From: Comamonas antarctica
GTDB taxonomy: Bacteria > Pseudomonadota > Gammaproteobacteria > Burkholderiales > Burkholderiaceae_C
DNA: 64,000 nt
NCBI RefSeq assembly: GCF_013363755.1
Contig: NZ_CP054840.1
Span: forward strand, 3,938,001 to 4,002,000
Direction: 5' to 3'
Each line of letters starts with the position of its first letter. Positions within the stretch are counted from its first letter, which is position 1. The position numbers and the translations under genes are program-made. Shown in pieces: positions 18,633 through 28,173 of this stretch. The notes under the pieces were generated by a model. It had not been told where the DNA came from and ran no database searches. It worked only from the letters and a program-made list of their open reading frames with translations.

Positions 18633-19589
18633 ATGCGTGCCTTTGCCAACACCCTCATCGCCAGCCTGGCCCTTGCCGCCGCCGCCGCGCAGGCGGCCTA
18701 TCCCGACCGGCCGATCACCATCGTCGTGCCCTATGCGCCGGGTGGCGCCGCCGATGCGGTCGCGCGCCTGATCGCGACGCACATGGGCCCCAAGCTGGGC
18801 ACCAGCGTGATCGTCGAGAACCGCGCGGGCGCGAGCGGCACGATTGGCGCGAGCGCGGTGGCCAAGGCGCCGGCCGACGGCTACACCATGCTCTACGACG
18901 CGACGCCGTATTCGATCAACCCGCATCTGTTCCCCAAGATGCCGTATGCGGCAAATGCCCTGCAGCCGCTGTCGCTGGTGCTGCTGGCGCCGAACCTGCT
19001 GATCGTGCCCGCCAACTCGCCGCTCAAGAACGTCGGCGACCTGATAGCCAAGGCCAAGGCGCAGCCGGGCAAGATCAACTTCGCGTCCGGCGGCAGCGGC
19101 ACGGTGCAGCGCCTGGCCTCGGAATTGTTTCGCCAGCAACTCAAGCTCGACATGGTGCATGTGCCCTACAAGAGCGGCGGCCCGGCCATTGCCGACGTGA
19201 TGGGCGGCCAGGTGGACTTCATGTTCAGCACCGTCGCCGCGTCGTATTCGCTGGTGGCCGGCGGCAAGCTGCGCGCGCTGGCGATCTCCGCGCCCGAGCG
19301 TTCCAAGCGCCTGCCCGAGGTGCCTACCGTGGCCGAGACGGTGATCCCGGGTTACGAAGTCTATGAATGGAACGGCATGTTCCTGCCCGCGGGCACCCCC
19401 GCGCCCATTGCCGGCAAGCTCCAGCAGGCCGTGGTCGAGGTGCTCAAGGAAGACGCCGTGCAGCAGCGCCTGGCCGACATCGGCGCCAGGAGCGTGGGCT
19501 CCACGCCCGCCGAGTTCGCCAGCTTCCTGGCCAAGGAAGATGCCAAGTGGGGCGAGGTCGTGCGCAAGGGCGACATCAAGCAGGACTGA
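18633..19589 (+). CDS. Bug-family (TctC-like) periplasmic solute-binding protein 3
   Basis: A 318-residue receptor with a short signal peptide ending AQAA, then YPDRPITIVVPYAPGGAADA, NRAGASGTIG and the central VPYKSGGPAIADVMGGQVDF. It is the third Bug gene of one operon-like run. A GGAGA ribosome site lies close before the ATG. No permease genes accompany it. Confidence 0.92.
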   Translation: MRAFANTLIASLALAAAAAQAAYPDRPITIVVPYAPGGAADAVARLIATHMGPKLGTSVIVENRAGASGTIGASAVAKAPADGYTMLYDATPYSINPHLFPKMPYAANALQPLSLVLLAPNLLIVPANSPLKNVGDLIAKAKAQPGKINFASGGSGTVQRLASELFRQQLKLDMVHVPYKSGGPAIADVMGGQVDFMFSTVAASYSLVAGGKLRALAISAPERSKRLPEVPTVAETVIPGYEVYEWNGMFLPAGTPAPIAGKLQQAVVEVLKEDAVQQRLADIGARSVGSTPAEFASFLAKEDAKWGEVVRKGDIKQD

Positions 19590-19591
19590 AC

Positions 19592-20470
19592 ATGCCCGAG
19601 CTGCCCCAAGCCGTGCCGCATTCCGTGGGCCTGAACCGTCCCGCACGGCGCTTGCCCGCACTCGCCTGCGACGCCCACATGCATATCTTCGCGCCCGAGT
19701 TCGCGCCGTCGCCGCACTGGCCGCGCACGCCGCCGGTGGCGCGCGTGGGCGACTACCGCCAGCTGCAGCAGCGCCTGGGCACGGCGCGCTGCGTGGTGGT
19801 CACGCCGTCGACCTACGGCACCGACAACGCCTGCACGCTCGATGCACTGCGCCAGCTCGGCGACGGCGCGCGCGGCGTGGCGGTGGTGGACCAGGAGGTC
19901 GGCGACGCGGAACTGGCGCGGCTCGATGCGCAGCGCGTGCGCGGCCTGCGCGTGAATTTCGTCTCGCCGCAATCCTGGGGCGACACCACGCCGCAAATGC
20001 TGCAGACCCTGGCGCGCAAGATCGCGGGCTCGGGCTGGCATATCCAGTTGTTTGCCAGCCCTGAGCAGATCGTCGCGCTCGCACCCGTGCTGCAGTCGCT
20101 GCCGGTGCCGCTGGTGATCGATCACATGGGCTTGAACGATCCCGCCGTGCCGGACACGCAGGCCCAGGCGCTGGTGCTGCGGCTGCTTGAAACCGGCCAC
20201 TGCTGGGTCAAGCTTTCGGGCGCCTACATGCGCTCGGCGGTGCATGGTCCCGGCTATGCCGACACCCTGGCCTGGGGCCGCGCGCTGGTGCAAGCGTCGC
20301 CCGGGCAGCTGGTGTGGGGCAGCGACTGGCCGCACACTACCGAAACGCCGGGCACGGTCAACGACGCCGACCTGGTCGACCTGCTGCAGGCGTACTGCGA
20401 TTCGAACGCCACGATGGACCGTATCCTGGTGGACAACCCGGCGCGGCTGTATGGCTTCCCACCTGCCTGA
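19592..20470 (+). CDS. Amidohydrolase-2 family metal-dependent hydrolase
   Basis: A 292-residue TIM-barrel hydrolase. The N-terminal metal motif is DAHMHIFAPE (residues 27-36), followed by a histidine in PLVIDHMGLND and the C-terminal WGSDWPHTTE motif with its catalytic aspartate. The closest types are 2-pyrone-4,6-dicarboxylate lactonase (LigI) and related lactone hydrolases. The gene begins 3 bp after the third Bug gene and is followed by an SMP-30 lactonase-type protein, so a lactone intermediate in the pathway is plausible. Confidence 0.88.
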   Translation: MPELPQAVPHSVGLNRPARRLPALACDAHMHIFAPEFAPSPHWPRTPPVARVGDYRQLQQRLGTARCVVVTPSTYGTDNACTLDALRQLGDGARGVAVVDQEVGDAELARLDAQRVRGLRVNFVSPQSWGDTTPQMLQTLARKIAGSGWHIQLFASPEQIVALAPVLQSLPVPLVIDHMGLNDPAVPDTQAQALVLRLLETGHCWVKLSGAYMRSAVHGPGYADTLAWGRALVQASPGQLVWGSDWPHTTETPGTVNDADLVDLLQAYCDSNATMDRILVDNPARLYGFPPA

Positions 20471-20502
20471 GCCTTGCGCGCCACACCCAGAAAGTGCTTT
20501 TG

Positions 20503-21429
20503 ATGTTCCTGCTGCAAGCCCCCCAAGTCCGTGAACTGGAGTTGTTCACCTCGATGCCAGAATCGCTGCGCCGACGCGAGCGCAGCGCCTGGGCCGACGC
20601 CAACCGCGGCGGCGCGATCAGCGACTCGTTTCTCGAAGGCCCGGTGTTCGATGCGGCCGGCAATCTCTATGTGAGCGACATTCCCTGGGGCCGCATCTTG
20701 CGCATCGACGCGCAGGGCGCGTGGCATCTCGTGGCCGAGTACGACGGCGAGCCCAACGGCATGAAGTTTCTCGATGAACGCACGCTGCTGATCACCGACT
20801 ACAAGAACGGCCTGATGCGCCTCGATCTCGCCAGCGGTAAGGTCACGCCGTTTCTCGAGCGCCGCAACAGCGAGCGCTTCAAGGGCGTCAACGACCTGGT
20901 CTTCGACGCCGAAGGCAACCTGTACTTCACCGACCAGGGCCAGAGCGGCCTGCACGACCCGAGCGGCCGCCTGTACCGGCTGCGCCCGAACGGCCAGCTC
21001 GACCTGCTGCTGGCCAATGTGCCCAGCCCCAACGGTGTCGCGCTGTCGCCCGACGGCCGCGTGCTGTACCTGGCCGTGACGCGTGGCAACTGCGTCTGGC
21101 GCGTGCCGCTGCTGCCCGACGGCAGCGTGGCCAAGGTCAGCCAGTTCTTCACCTCCTACGGCCCGAGCGGCCCCGATGGCCTGGCCGTGGATGCCGAGGG
21201 CCGGCTGCTGGTGGCCAACCCCGGCCTGGGCTATGTCTGGGTGCTCAACGCGCGCGCCGAGCCGGTCGAAGTCCTGCGCGGCGCGGCCGGCAGCTCGACG
21301 ACCAATCTGGCGTTTGGCGGTGCCGACCGCAAAACGCTGTATGTGACCGATTCGACGCATGGCAGCATCCTGCGCACGCAGATGGATGCGCCGGGCCTGG
21401 CGCTGCACGCCCGGCGCAACGCGGCCTGA
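20503..21429 (+). CDS. SMP-30/gluconolactonase family protein
   Basis: A 308-residue six-bladed beta-propeller. Family motifs include EGPVFDAAGNLYVSDIPWGR near 45, GPNG-type metal segments (YDGEPNGMKF; VPSPNGVALSPDGRVLYL), and VNDLVFDAEGNLYFTDQGQ. The metal-binding Glu, Asn and Asp positions are present. Such proteins hydrolyse sugar or aromatic lactones. It ends the Bug/RraA operon, and the tandem IclR gene follows convergently 8 bp away. Confidence 0.9.
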   Translation: MFLLQAPQVRELELFTSMPESLRRRERSAWADANRGGAISDSFLEGPVFDAAGNLYVSDIPWGRILRIDAQGAWHLVAEYDGEPNGMKFLDERTLLITDYKNGLMRLDLASGKVTPFLERRNSERFKGVNDLVFDAEGNLYFTDQGQSGLHDPSGRLYRLRPNGQLDLLLANVPSPNGVALSPDGRVLYLAVTRGNCVWRVPLLPDGSVAKVSQFFTSYGPSGPDGLAVDAEGRLLVANPGLGYVWVLNARAEPVEVLRGAAGSSTTNLAFGGADRKTLYVTDSTHGSILRTQMDAPGLALHARRNAA

Positions 21430-21436
21430 GGTCCTC

Positions 21437-23032
21437 TCAGAGCCCGATGCATTTTTCCTCCAGGCCCGCGACCAGTTCCATGAGCGCGCTCCCTATGCCT
21501 GTTCTCTGAGCCGCCGACAACGGCTTGGGCGCGTGGATCCCGCAGTTCATCACGAAACGCACTCCGCCGCAGGGCCGGCTGAACGCCACGGCGATGGCCT
21601 CGATGTCCGGCCTGAAGTCCCGGGAACTGCAGTAGCCGTGCTTGTCGTACTGCTTCAAGGCCTTCGGCACTTCCGCCCCGAAGCGCGCCGCCATCGCCGG
21701 ATCGAGCACATCGATCTGGTTCAGCAATGCCTGCCGCTCGGAGGCCGCGGCCTGTGCCAGCCAGGCCCGGCCCATGGCTGTCGCCAGCATGGGCATGACG
21801 GCTCCGGTGTCCGGCGGAAGGTAGCGGCCATCGGTGCGCCATGCGGTTTCGACATAGACCATGCCCAGGCGATGCTGGAGCCCGAGCGACACGGCCCCAC
21901 CCAGTTGCTTCGACAGGGCCATCATTCCCGGCCGCGCCAACGTTCTCATCCTGAGGTTCGCCAGCATGGGATAGGCCAGGGCCACGCAGCCCACCGCCAA
22001 GCTGTATCCCGCTGCGTGCCGGCTGCGCTGCAGCAGACCGAGCTGCACCAGCGTGTAGGTCAGCCGGACCATGGTCTGCGGCGAGACGCCGGCCTGCCGG
22101 GCGAGCGCGGCGTTGCCCAGCACCGGCTGGTCTGGAGTGAAGCAGGCCAGCACATCCAGCCCCCGGCCCAGCGTCTGGGCCGAGTCAGGGGCACAGCGCA
22201 CACGGGAGGGCGGCGGCTGCACATGCCGGCTCGGGCCGCGCGCGACCACCCCAGGCTCGGTGGCTTGAGGCGCGCTGCGCCACTCCTGCTCGATCTGCGC
22301 CGCCAGTTGCCGCAGCTCGGGGCCGATCTTCCCGAGCAGACGCCCCTCCTGGGCTCGCGCCGCGGGCACGCCGCAGTTCAACACCATGCGGTGGCCGCTG
22401 AAATCGATGCCCAACGGTATGGCCACCGCATGGACGTCAGGCAGCCAGTGGCCCGGCGAAACGCAAAAGCCCTGCTTCTGCAGATCGCTGGCGGCCTGCG
22501 CCACCTGCGGCCGCCATTTGCGCAGCGCCGTGGGGGACGCAGCCTGCAACTGCGCCAGCACCTCGTCGCGTTCGGCGGCTTCGGCACTTGCCAGCCAGGC
22601 ACGCCCCGCCGCCGTCTGCAGCATGGGGAGCACCGCCCCCACGTCCGGGCGAAACGACCTGGGCCGATTCGCCCAGCAAGTCTCGACATACACCATCTGC
22701 GTGCGATCGCGCATGACCAGCGAAATGGTCCCCCCGAGTGCCGCCGCCAGGCGCGCCATCGGCAGCCGCGCGACCCGGCGCAGGCCCAGGCGCGCCAGGA
22801 ATGGATAAGCCAGGGTGAGCGCGCCCGGGCCTATCCAATAGCGCCCCGCGGCGGCATCGAAGCGCAGCATGCCGTGATCGACATGGGTCACGCAGAGCCG
22901 GGAGATGCTGGCCGTCGACAAGCCTGAGCGCTGCGCCAGCTGCTTGTTCGTCAACCCGTCGGCGGCGTCACGGAACGCGTCCAGGACCGACATGCCGTGG
23001 GCGAGGCTGGAGGCAAAGCGCGGGTCATTCAT
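21437..23032 (-). CDS. Double-length IclR regulator: two complete IclR units in one polypeptide
   Basis: A 531-residue protein, about twice the family length. Unit 1 (residues about 5-250) has the helix-turn-helix LTNKQLAQRSGLSTASISRL and an effector domain with MVYVETCWANRP and HAVAIPLGIDF. Unit 2 (about 285-531) repeats the plan with NAALARQAGVSPQTMVRLTY, MVYVETAWRTDGRY and IEAIAVAFSRP. A proline-rich linker joins them. It is divergent from the CoA-transferase gene at 23172, its likely target. One chain could carry the DNA- and ligand-binding capacity of an IclR dimer. The start at 23032 was chosen because the upstream extension is not protein-like. Confidence 0.88.
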   Translation of the reverse strand: MNDPRFASSLAHGMSVLDAFRDAADGLTNKQLAQRSGLSTASISRLCVTHVDHGMLRFDAAAGRYWIGPGALTLAYPFLARLGLRRVARLPMARLAAALGGTISLVMRDRTQMVYVETCWANRPRSFRPDVGAVLPMLQTAAGRAWLASAEAAERDEVLAQLQAASPTALRKWRPQVAQAASDLQKQGFCVSPGHWLPDVHAVAIPLGIDFSGHRMVLNCGVPAARAQEGRLLGKIGPELRQLAAQIEQEWRSAPQATEPGVVARGPSRHVQPPPSRVRCAPDSAQTLGRGLDVLACFTPDQPVLGNAALARQAGVSPQTMVRLTYTLVQLGLLQRSRHAAGYSLAVGCVALAYPMLANLRMRTLARPGMMALSKQLGGAVSLGLQHRLGMVYVETAWRTDGRYLPPDTGAVMPMLATAMGRAWLAQAAASERQALLNQIDVLDPAMAARFGAEVPKALKQYDKHGYCSSRDFRPDIEAIAVAFSRPCGGVRFVMNCGIHAPKPLSAAQRTGIGSALMELVAGLEEKCIGL

Positions 23033-23171
23033 GCGTTCAATATACCGAAACAGGTGTTGCACTGCCACCAGCCCGTCACTAACCTTGGCTGTGCTGCGCT
23101 TTGCAGCGTCACCGCGAAGTGGGAGACCAGATGAACGAGACCGATCACCCCACGGGGCGGGGAGAGGGCGC

Positions 23172-24359
23172 ATGACCAGGGCAGGACCACTGACCGGGCT
23201 CAGGGTGCTGGACATGGCCACCGTGGTGGCCGCGCCCTTTGGCGCCACGCTCTGTGCCGATGCCGGTGCGCAGGTGGTGAAGCTCGAGCTTCCCGAAGGC
23301 AATGACGCGCTGCGCGGCCTCGCTCCCACCGCGCTCTACTGGAAGGTTCTGAACCGCGGCAAAAAAGGCATTTCGCTGGATGTCCGGCAGCCTGCGGGCC
23401 GGGAGCTGTTCCTGAAGCTCATCGCCGACTTCGATGTGCTGGTGGAGAACTTCCGGCCGGGCACGTTGGACAAATGGGGGCTCGACTGGGACACCCTGCA
23501 GCGCCACAACCCCAGGCTGTCGGTGCTGCGGCTGACCGGCTTTGGCCAGACCGGGCCTTACGCGGGCCGGCCGGGCTTCGCCCGGATCTTCGAAGCCATG
23601 AGCGGCCTGGCGAACCTCACCGGCGAGTCCGGCGGCGGCCCGCTGCACATCAACTTCCCGCTGGGAGATTCGATTGCCGGCCTGTTCGCGGCGTTTGCCA
23701 TCGCCAGCCTGGCGCACGAGCGCGCCCTGTGCCCCGAGGCCCCGGGGCGGGATGTGGACCTCAGCGCCACCGAGGCCCTGCTGCGCGTGCTGGAGCCGCT
23801 GGCCGCGGAGCATGAATTCGAGGATGTGGTCCGCAGCCGTGCCGGGGCCCGGGCAACCTATACCGCGCCCTCCAACATCTACCGTACCCGCGACGAACAG
23901 TGGTTCACGCTGGTGGGATCCTCGGATGCGATCTTCCGGCGCCTGTGCGCGGCGATGGAGATGCCTGAACTGGCAACCGATGCACGCTTCACGAACAACC
24001 CCGGCCGGGTGCGGCATCTCGAGGCGCTGGACGCGATCATCGCGCAATGGAGCGCACAACGGGAATTCACGGACCTCGGCGCCTGCCTCGAGACGAACGC
24101 GGTGCCCTTCAGCAAGATTTATTCAATCGCCGACGTCATCGAGGACCCGCACTTCGTCGCCAGGCAGGCCATCGTGCGCCTGCCCGACCCGGAGCTCGGC
24201 TCCGTGCCAGCGCCGGCGGCGGTGCCCCGCTTCGGCGCCGTGGCGGCAGCGGCGCCGAGAACCGGCCCTTCCACCGGCGAGCACAACGCTGCCATCTATG
24301 GGCCGCTCGGACTCACCGCGGCCGATCTGGCCAAGCTGCGCGCTGCGCGCGTCATCTAA
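23172..24359 (+). CDS. CaiB/BaiF family CoA-transferase
   Basis: A 395-residue class III CoA-transferase, which moves CoA between carboxylic acids. The N-terminal family segment GLRVLDMATVVAAPFGATLC is at 8-27. VENFRPGTLDKWGLDW follows near 97-112, and the catalytic aspartate is expected in INFPLGDSIAGLFA near 160. It sits 12 bp before an acyl-CoA dehydrogenase and then a Bug protein: an uptake, activation and oxidation set for an unknown carboxylate. A GGAGAGGG ribosome site supports the ATG at 23172. Confidence 0.92.
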   Translation: MTRAGPLTGLRVLDMATVVAAPFGATLCADAGAQVVKLELPEGNDALRGLAPTALYWKVLNRGKKGISLDVRQPAGRELFLKLIADFDVLVENFRPGTLDKWGLDWDTLQRHNPRLSVLRLTGFGQTGPYAGRPGFARIFEAMSGLANLTGESGGGPLHINFPLGDSIAGLFAAFAIASLAHERALCPEAPGRDVDLSATEALLRVLEPLAAEHEFEDVVRSRAGARATYTAPSNIYRTRDEQWFTLVGSSDAIFRRLCAAMEMPELATDARFTNNPGRVRHLEALDAIIAQWSAQREFTDLGACLETNAVPFSKIYSIADVIEDPHFVARQAIVRLPDPELGSVPAPAAVPRFGAVAAAAPRTGPSTGEHNAAIYGPLGLTAADLAKLRAARVI

Positions 24360-24371
24360 CCCATCAAGACC

Positions 24372-25538
24372 ATGATTCGAAACCCGCAAGATTTCGCCGC
24401 TTTCCTGGCGAACGTGCGCCGCCAGGTGCACGAACGCATGATTCCGCGCGAGGCCGAGGTCGAACGCCTGGACGAGGTGCCCGCCGACCTGGTGGCGGAA
24501 CTCGCCTCGGGTGGCTACTTCGGCTGGTCGATTCCGCAGGAGTTCGGCGGCGCCGGCCTCACGACCGAAGAGCTGGTGCTGGCGGCCCTGGAACTGTCGC
24601 AGGCCTCGGTCGCCTTTCGGGCCCGCGTCGGCACCAACACCGGAATCGGCTCGGAAGCGCTGGTGGCCGACGGCACGCCCGAGCAAAAACGCCAGTACCT
24701 GCCGCGCATGGCCAGCGGGGAGATAACCGGCTGCCTGGCGCTCACCGAGCCGGAAGCCGGATCGGACGCCGTCGCCCTCAAGACCAGCGCGCTGCGGGAC
24801 GGCGATCACTTCGTGCTCAACGGCAGCAAGTGCTTCATCACCAATGCGCCGATTGCCGGCCTGTTCACCGTGCTGGCCCGCACCGACCCCGAAGACAGCA
24901 CGGCGCGCGGCATCACGGCGTTCCTGGTCGAACGGGACACACCGGGCCTGAGCACCGGAGCGCCCTACGACAAGATGGGCCAGGCCGGCTCCCCGGTGTC
25001 CGAGGTCTACTTCGACAACTGCCGCGTACCGTCCCGGCAGATCATCGGCGGTAGCGGCAACATCGGTCAGGGCTTCAAGACGACGATGAAGGTGCTGAAC
25101 AAGCAGCGCATCCACCTGGCGGCCTTGTGCATAGGCCCGGCCATCCGCATGCTCGACGAGGCCGTGGCGCATGTCACGCAGCGCCGGCAGTTTGGCCAGC
25201 CGGTGGCAGAGTTCCAGCTGGTTCAGGCCCTGATCGCCGACTGCCAGACCGACATCCATGCCGCGCGGGCATTGATCCTGGAGACGGCCCGGGCCCGCGA
25301 CGACGGCCAGGACGTGACCATGCAGGCCTCGATCTGCAAGTATTTCGCCTCGGAGGCCTGCGGACGGATCGCCGACCGCTGCGTGCAGATGCTGGGGGGC
25401 ACGGGTTTCATCCGGGGACACGCCATCGAGCGCTTCTATCGTGACGTGCGCCTGTTCCGCCTCTATGAAGGCACCAGCCAGATGCATCAGCTCAATATCG
25501 CCAAGCGCACCTTGGCGCGTGCCGGATACCGCGGCTAA
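24372..25538 (+). CDS. Acyl-CoA dehydrogenase
   Basis: A 388-residue flavoenzyme of normal length, introducing a double bond in an acyl-CoA. It has the CLALTEPEAGSD and KCFITNAPIAGLFTVLARTD segments and VYFDNCRVPS. The catalytic glutamate is in RDVRLFRLYEGTSQMHQLNI, and FIRGHAIERFYRD is just before it. It works on the product of the upstream CoA-transferase, by position. The start at 24372 follows the CaiB stop by 12 bp. Confidence 0.94.
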   Translation: MIRNPQDFAAFLANVRRQVHERMIPREAEVERLDEVPADLVAELASGGYFGWSIPQEFGGAGLTTEELVLAALELSQASVAFRARVGTNTGIGSEALVADGTPEQKRQYLPRMASGEITGCLALTEPEAGSDAVALKTSALRDGDHFVLNGSKCFITNAPIAGLFTVLARTDPEDSTARGITAFLVERDTPGLSTGAPYDKMGQAGSPVSEVYFDNCRVPSRQIIGGSGNIGQGFKTTMKVLNKQRIHLAALCIGPAIRMLDEAVAHVTQRRQFGQPVAEFQLVQALIADCQTDIHAARALILETARARDDGQDVTMQASICKYFASEACGRIADRCVQMLGGTGFIRGHAIERFYRDVRLFRLYEGTSQMHQLNIAKRTLARAGYRG

Positions 25539-25575
25539 CGCGGCCTGGTCGTAAAAACTACAGGAGACATGGCCC

Positions 25576-26571
25576 ATGTTTGACACAGATGCATCCAACC
25601 CGGCCCCGGCGCTGTCGCGCCGTTGCGTTGTCGGAATGCTGGCTCTCGGCGCGCTGCACCTGCCGGCGCAAGCCGCGGCCTACCCGGCCAAGCCGGTGCG
25701 CATCGTCGTGCCGTACGCGCCCGGCGGCGGCTCCGACACGGCGGCGCGGGCCATTGCCCAGCGCCTGGCCGAAAGCCTGGGCCAGAACTTCGTGGTGGAG
25801 AACCGCGCGGGCGCCGCCACCCAGGCGGGCACGGTCGCCGTGACGCGCGCCGCGGCCGACGGCCATACGCTGTTGCTGGGCACGGCGAACCTCGCCACCA
25901 ACGCCGCGCTGTACCAGAAGCTGCCGTACGATGCCGTGCAGGACCTGGCGCCGATTTCCCTGATCACCAAGGCGCCGGTCTATGTCGTCGTCCGTGCCGA
26001 CTCCCCGATCAAAAACCTGAAGGACCTGATTGCCCACGCCAAGGCCAGCCAGGCCGGGCTGAACTACGGCACGCCCGGCAACGGCAGCATTCCGCATCTG
26101 GCATGCGAGCTGTTCTCCTCGCTTGCCGGCGTCCGCCTCCAGCATGTTCCCTACAAGGGCAGTTCCGAGACCGTCGCGGCGCTGGTGGGCGGCCAACTGG
26201 ACCTGAGCTTCGACAATCTGACGCCGATCAGCGGCATGCTCAAAGCCGGCAAGCTGCGCGCCATCGCATTGACCGCGGCAAAGCGCAGTGCGCTGATGCC
26301 GCAAGTGCCGACGATGGGCGAACTTGGCTATGCCATGGAGGCGTTTTCGTGGTGGGGACTGCTGGCGCCCGCAGGCACACCACCGGAGGTGCTGTCCAAG
26401 GTGAACCAGGCGATGGTCGAGGCACTTGCAACGCCGCAAATGCGCGAGCAACTGGCCCGCGTCGGCATCGAGCCCGAGAGCTGCTCGCCCGCGGAATTTG
26501 CCGCCCTGATCCGGAACGAGACCGGCAAGTGGGCGGCGGTGGTGAAATCCGCGGGCATCAAGGCCGACTGA
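25576..26571 (+). CDS. Bug-family (TctC-like) periplasmic solute-binding protein 4
   Basis: A 331-residue receptor. An N-terminal signal region with SRRC before the hydrophobic VVGMLALGALHLPAQAA (possible Tat-like or Sec signal) is followed by YPAKPVRIVVPYAPGGGSDT and NRAGAATQAG. It closes the CoA-transferase/dehydrogenase operon and probably binds that pathway's carboxylate substrate. Confidence 0.92.
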   Translation: MFDTDASNPAPALSRRCVVGMLALGALHLPAQAAAYPAKPVRIVVPYAPGGGSDTAARAIAQRLAESLGQNFVVENRAGAATQAGTVAVTRAAADGHTLLLGTANLATNAALYQKLPYDAVQDLAPISLITKAPVYVVVRADSPIKNLKDLIAHAKASQAGLNYGTPGNGSIPHLACELFSSLAGVRLQHVPYKGSSETVAALVGGQLDLSFDNLTPISGMLKAGKLRAIALTAAKRSALMPQVPTMGELGYAMEAFSWWGLLAPAGTPPEVLSKVNQAMVEALATPQMREQLARVGIEPESCSPAEFAALIRNETGKWAAVVKSAGIKAD

Positions 26572-26608
26572 AGCGCCGGCCTGGCCCGGCGAAGCATGGG
26601 CTGGGGCT

Positions 26609-27013
26609 TCACGCCCGGCCCGCCTCCGGCAGCTTGGCGATCACCTTGATCTCGAACTGGAAGCCGTAAAGCCAGGTCACTCCAACGCCGGTCAGCGCCG
26701 GATACGGCGCCTGGCCCCAGAACTCGGGAACGATCTTCCAGATGGTCTCGAAATGGGCCTCGGGGTCGACCACGAACACGGTGACGTCCAGCACATCGGC
26801 AAACGTGCAGCCGGCCGCCTGCAGCACCGCATTCAGGTTGCAAAACGCCAGCCGCACCTGGGCTTCGAGTTCGGGTTCGGGCGAGCCGTCCTCGCGGCTG
26901 CCGACCTGGCCCGAGACAAACAGCAGGCCATTGGCGCGTACCGCCGGCGAATAGCGGTTGCGTTCATAGAGCGCCTGGCGGCCCGGCGGGAAAACGACAT
27001 CGCGTTGCGTCAT
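26609..27013 (-). CDS. RidA family protein
   Basis: A 134-residue RidA/YjgF-type protein. It has YSPAVRANGLLFVSGQVGSR (residues 21-40), then ALTGVGVTWLYGFQFEIKVI near the end. The arginine of archetypal RidA needed for imine hydrolysis lies in a GVxRPxVE-like context, here replaced by TGVGVTW, so it belongs to a non-archetypal subfamily. It is divergent from the LysR gene, with a palindrome between them. The start at 27013 matches the family N-terminus. Confidence 0.88.
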   Translation of the reverse strand: MTQRDVVFPPGRQALYERNRYSPAVRANGLLFVSGQVGSREDGSPEPELEAQVRLAFCNLNAVLQAAGCTFADVLDVTVFVVDPEAHFETIWKIVPEFWGQAPYPALTGVGVTWLYGFQFEIKVIAKLPEAGRA

Positions 27014-27090
27014 GGGAATCTTTCTGCAGTGGAGATGCAGCCCACTGTAGGCATCCAGGCGCGCTGGATAAACCAGCAAGCCTGTGCATC

Positions 27091-27113
27091 ATTGTTCGTA
27101 GAATCCAAACAAT
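27091..27113. promoter_or_regulatory. LysR-type operator between ridA-like and lysR genes
   Basis: ATTGTT-N11-AACAAT, a perfect six-base-arm interrupted palindrome containing a T-N11-A core, about 23 bp before the LysR start codon. It is placed for autoregulation and control of the divergent RidA gene. Confidence 0.55.
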
Positions 27114-27135
27114 CATCACAGCATCTGGAGTGCGA

Positions 27136-28062
27136 ATGGACCGCTTCGACGCCATGCAGGCGTTTGCCCGGGTGGTGGAAACCGGCAGCTTCACCAAGGC
27201 CGCCGCAACCCTGCACATGAGCAAGACCAGCGTCACGCAACTGGTGCAGCAGCTCGAGGCACGGCTGCGCGTGCGGCTGCTGCATCGCACCACGCGCAAG
27301 GTCAACGTCACCGCCGATGGCGCGGCGTATTACGAGCGCGTGCTGCGCGTGCTGGCCGATGTCGACGATGCCGAGACCAGCCTGTCGGGCGCGGCGCAAT
27401 CACCGCGTGGCCGGCTGCGCGTCGACATGCCCAGCCCGCTGGCGCGGCTGATCGTGGTGCCGGCCCTGCCGGGCTTCCATGCGCGCTATCCGGAGATCCA
27501 GCTCGATCTGGGCGTCAGCGACCGCATGGTGGACATCATTGGCGAGAACGTCGACTGCGTGGTGCGCGGCGGCCGGCTCACAGACGAGTCGCTGATGCAC
27601 CGCCATATCGCCGACCTGCCGCTGGGGGTCTACGCCGCGCCCGGCTATCTGGCGCTGGCCGGCGTGCCCGCGCACCCGCGCGAGCTGCAGGACACGCACC
27701 AGCGCATCGTCGGCTTCCACTGGGCGCGCCACGGCAAGCCCGCCGCCTATGCCATGCGGCGCGGCGAGGAGAGCCTGGAGGTGCGCGGACGCCATGCGCT
27801 TTCGGTCGACGACGGCAACGCCTATCTGGCCGCGGGCCTGGCCGGCCTGGGCGTGCTGTGGCTGCCCGAATACATGGCCAGGGCCGCCCGGCAAAGCGGC
27901 GAACTGGTGCCGCTGTTCGAAGACTGGCAGCTCGAGCCCATGCCGCTGTATCTGGCGTTCGCGCCCCACCGGCATGTGAGCGCCAAACTGCGCGTGTTCA
28001 TCGACTGGATGGTGGCGCTGATGGACGTGCATGCGCCCGTGATGCGCCGCAGCGGCGGGTAG
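27136..28062 (+). CDS. LysR family transcriptional regulator
   Basis: A 308-residue regulator with an N-terminal helix-turn-helix (AFARVVETGSFTKAAATLHM, then SKTSVTQLVQQLEARLRVRL) and a substrate-binding domain from about residue 90. It belongs to the CrgA/YafC-like branch by its pattern (RVDMPSPLARLIVVPALPGF). The ATG at 27136 has GGAG upstream; a GTG two codons earlier is also open. The probable target is the divergent RidA gene. Confidence 0.93.
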   Translation: MDRFDAMQAFARVVETGSFTKAAATLHMSKTSVTQLVQQLEARLRVRLLHRTTRKVNVTADGAAYYERVLRVLADVDDAETSLSGAAQSPRGRLRVDMPSPLARLIVVPALPGFHARYPEIQLDLGVSDRMVDIIGENVDCVVRGGRLTDESLMHRHIADLPLGVYAAPGYLALAGVPAHPRELQDTHQRIVGFHWARHGKPAAYAMRRGEESLEVRGRHALSVDDGNAYLAAGLAGLGVLWLPEYMARAARQSGELVPLFEDWQLEPMPLYLAFAPHRHVSAKLRVFIDWMVALMDVHAPVMRRSGG

Positions 28063-28173
28063 CGCCGCGCGCGGCCCGCCCTGCAACCGGCAAGGTCATG
28101 CGGGCCCGCATGCACGCGCATGGCAAACTGTTTCGCGCCCGCCTCGGCCCACTTGCCGCTGCGGCGCCATCCC

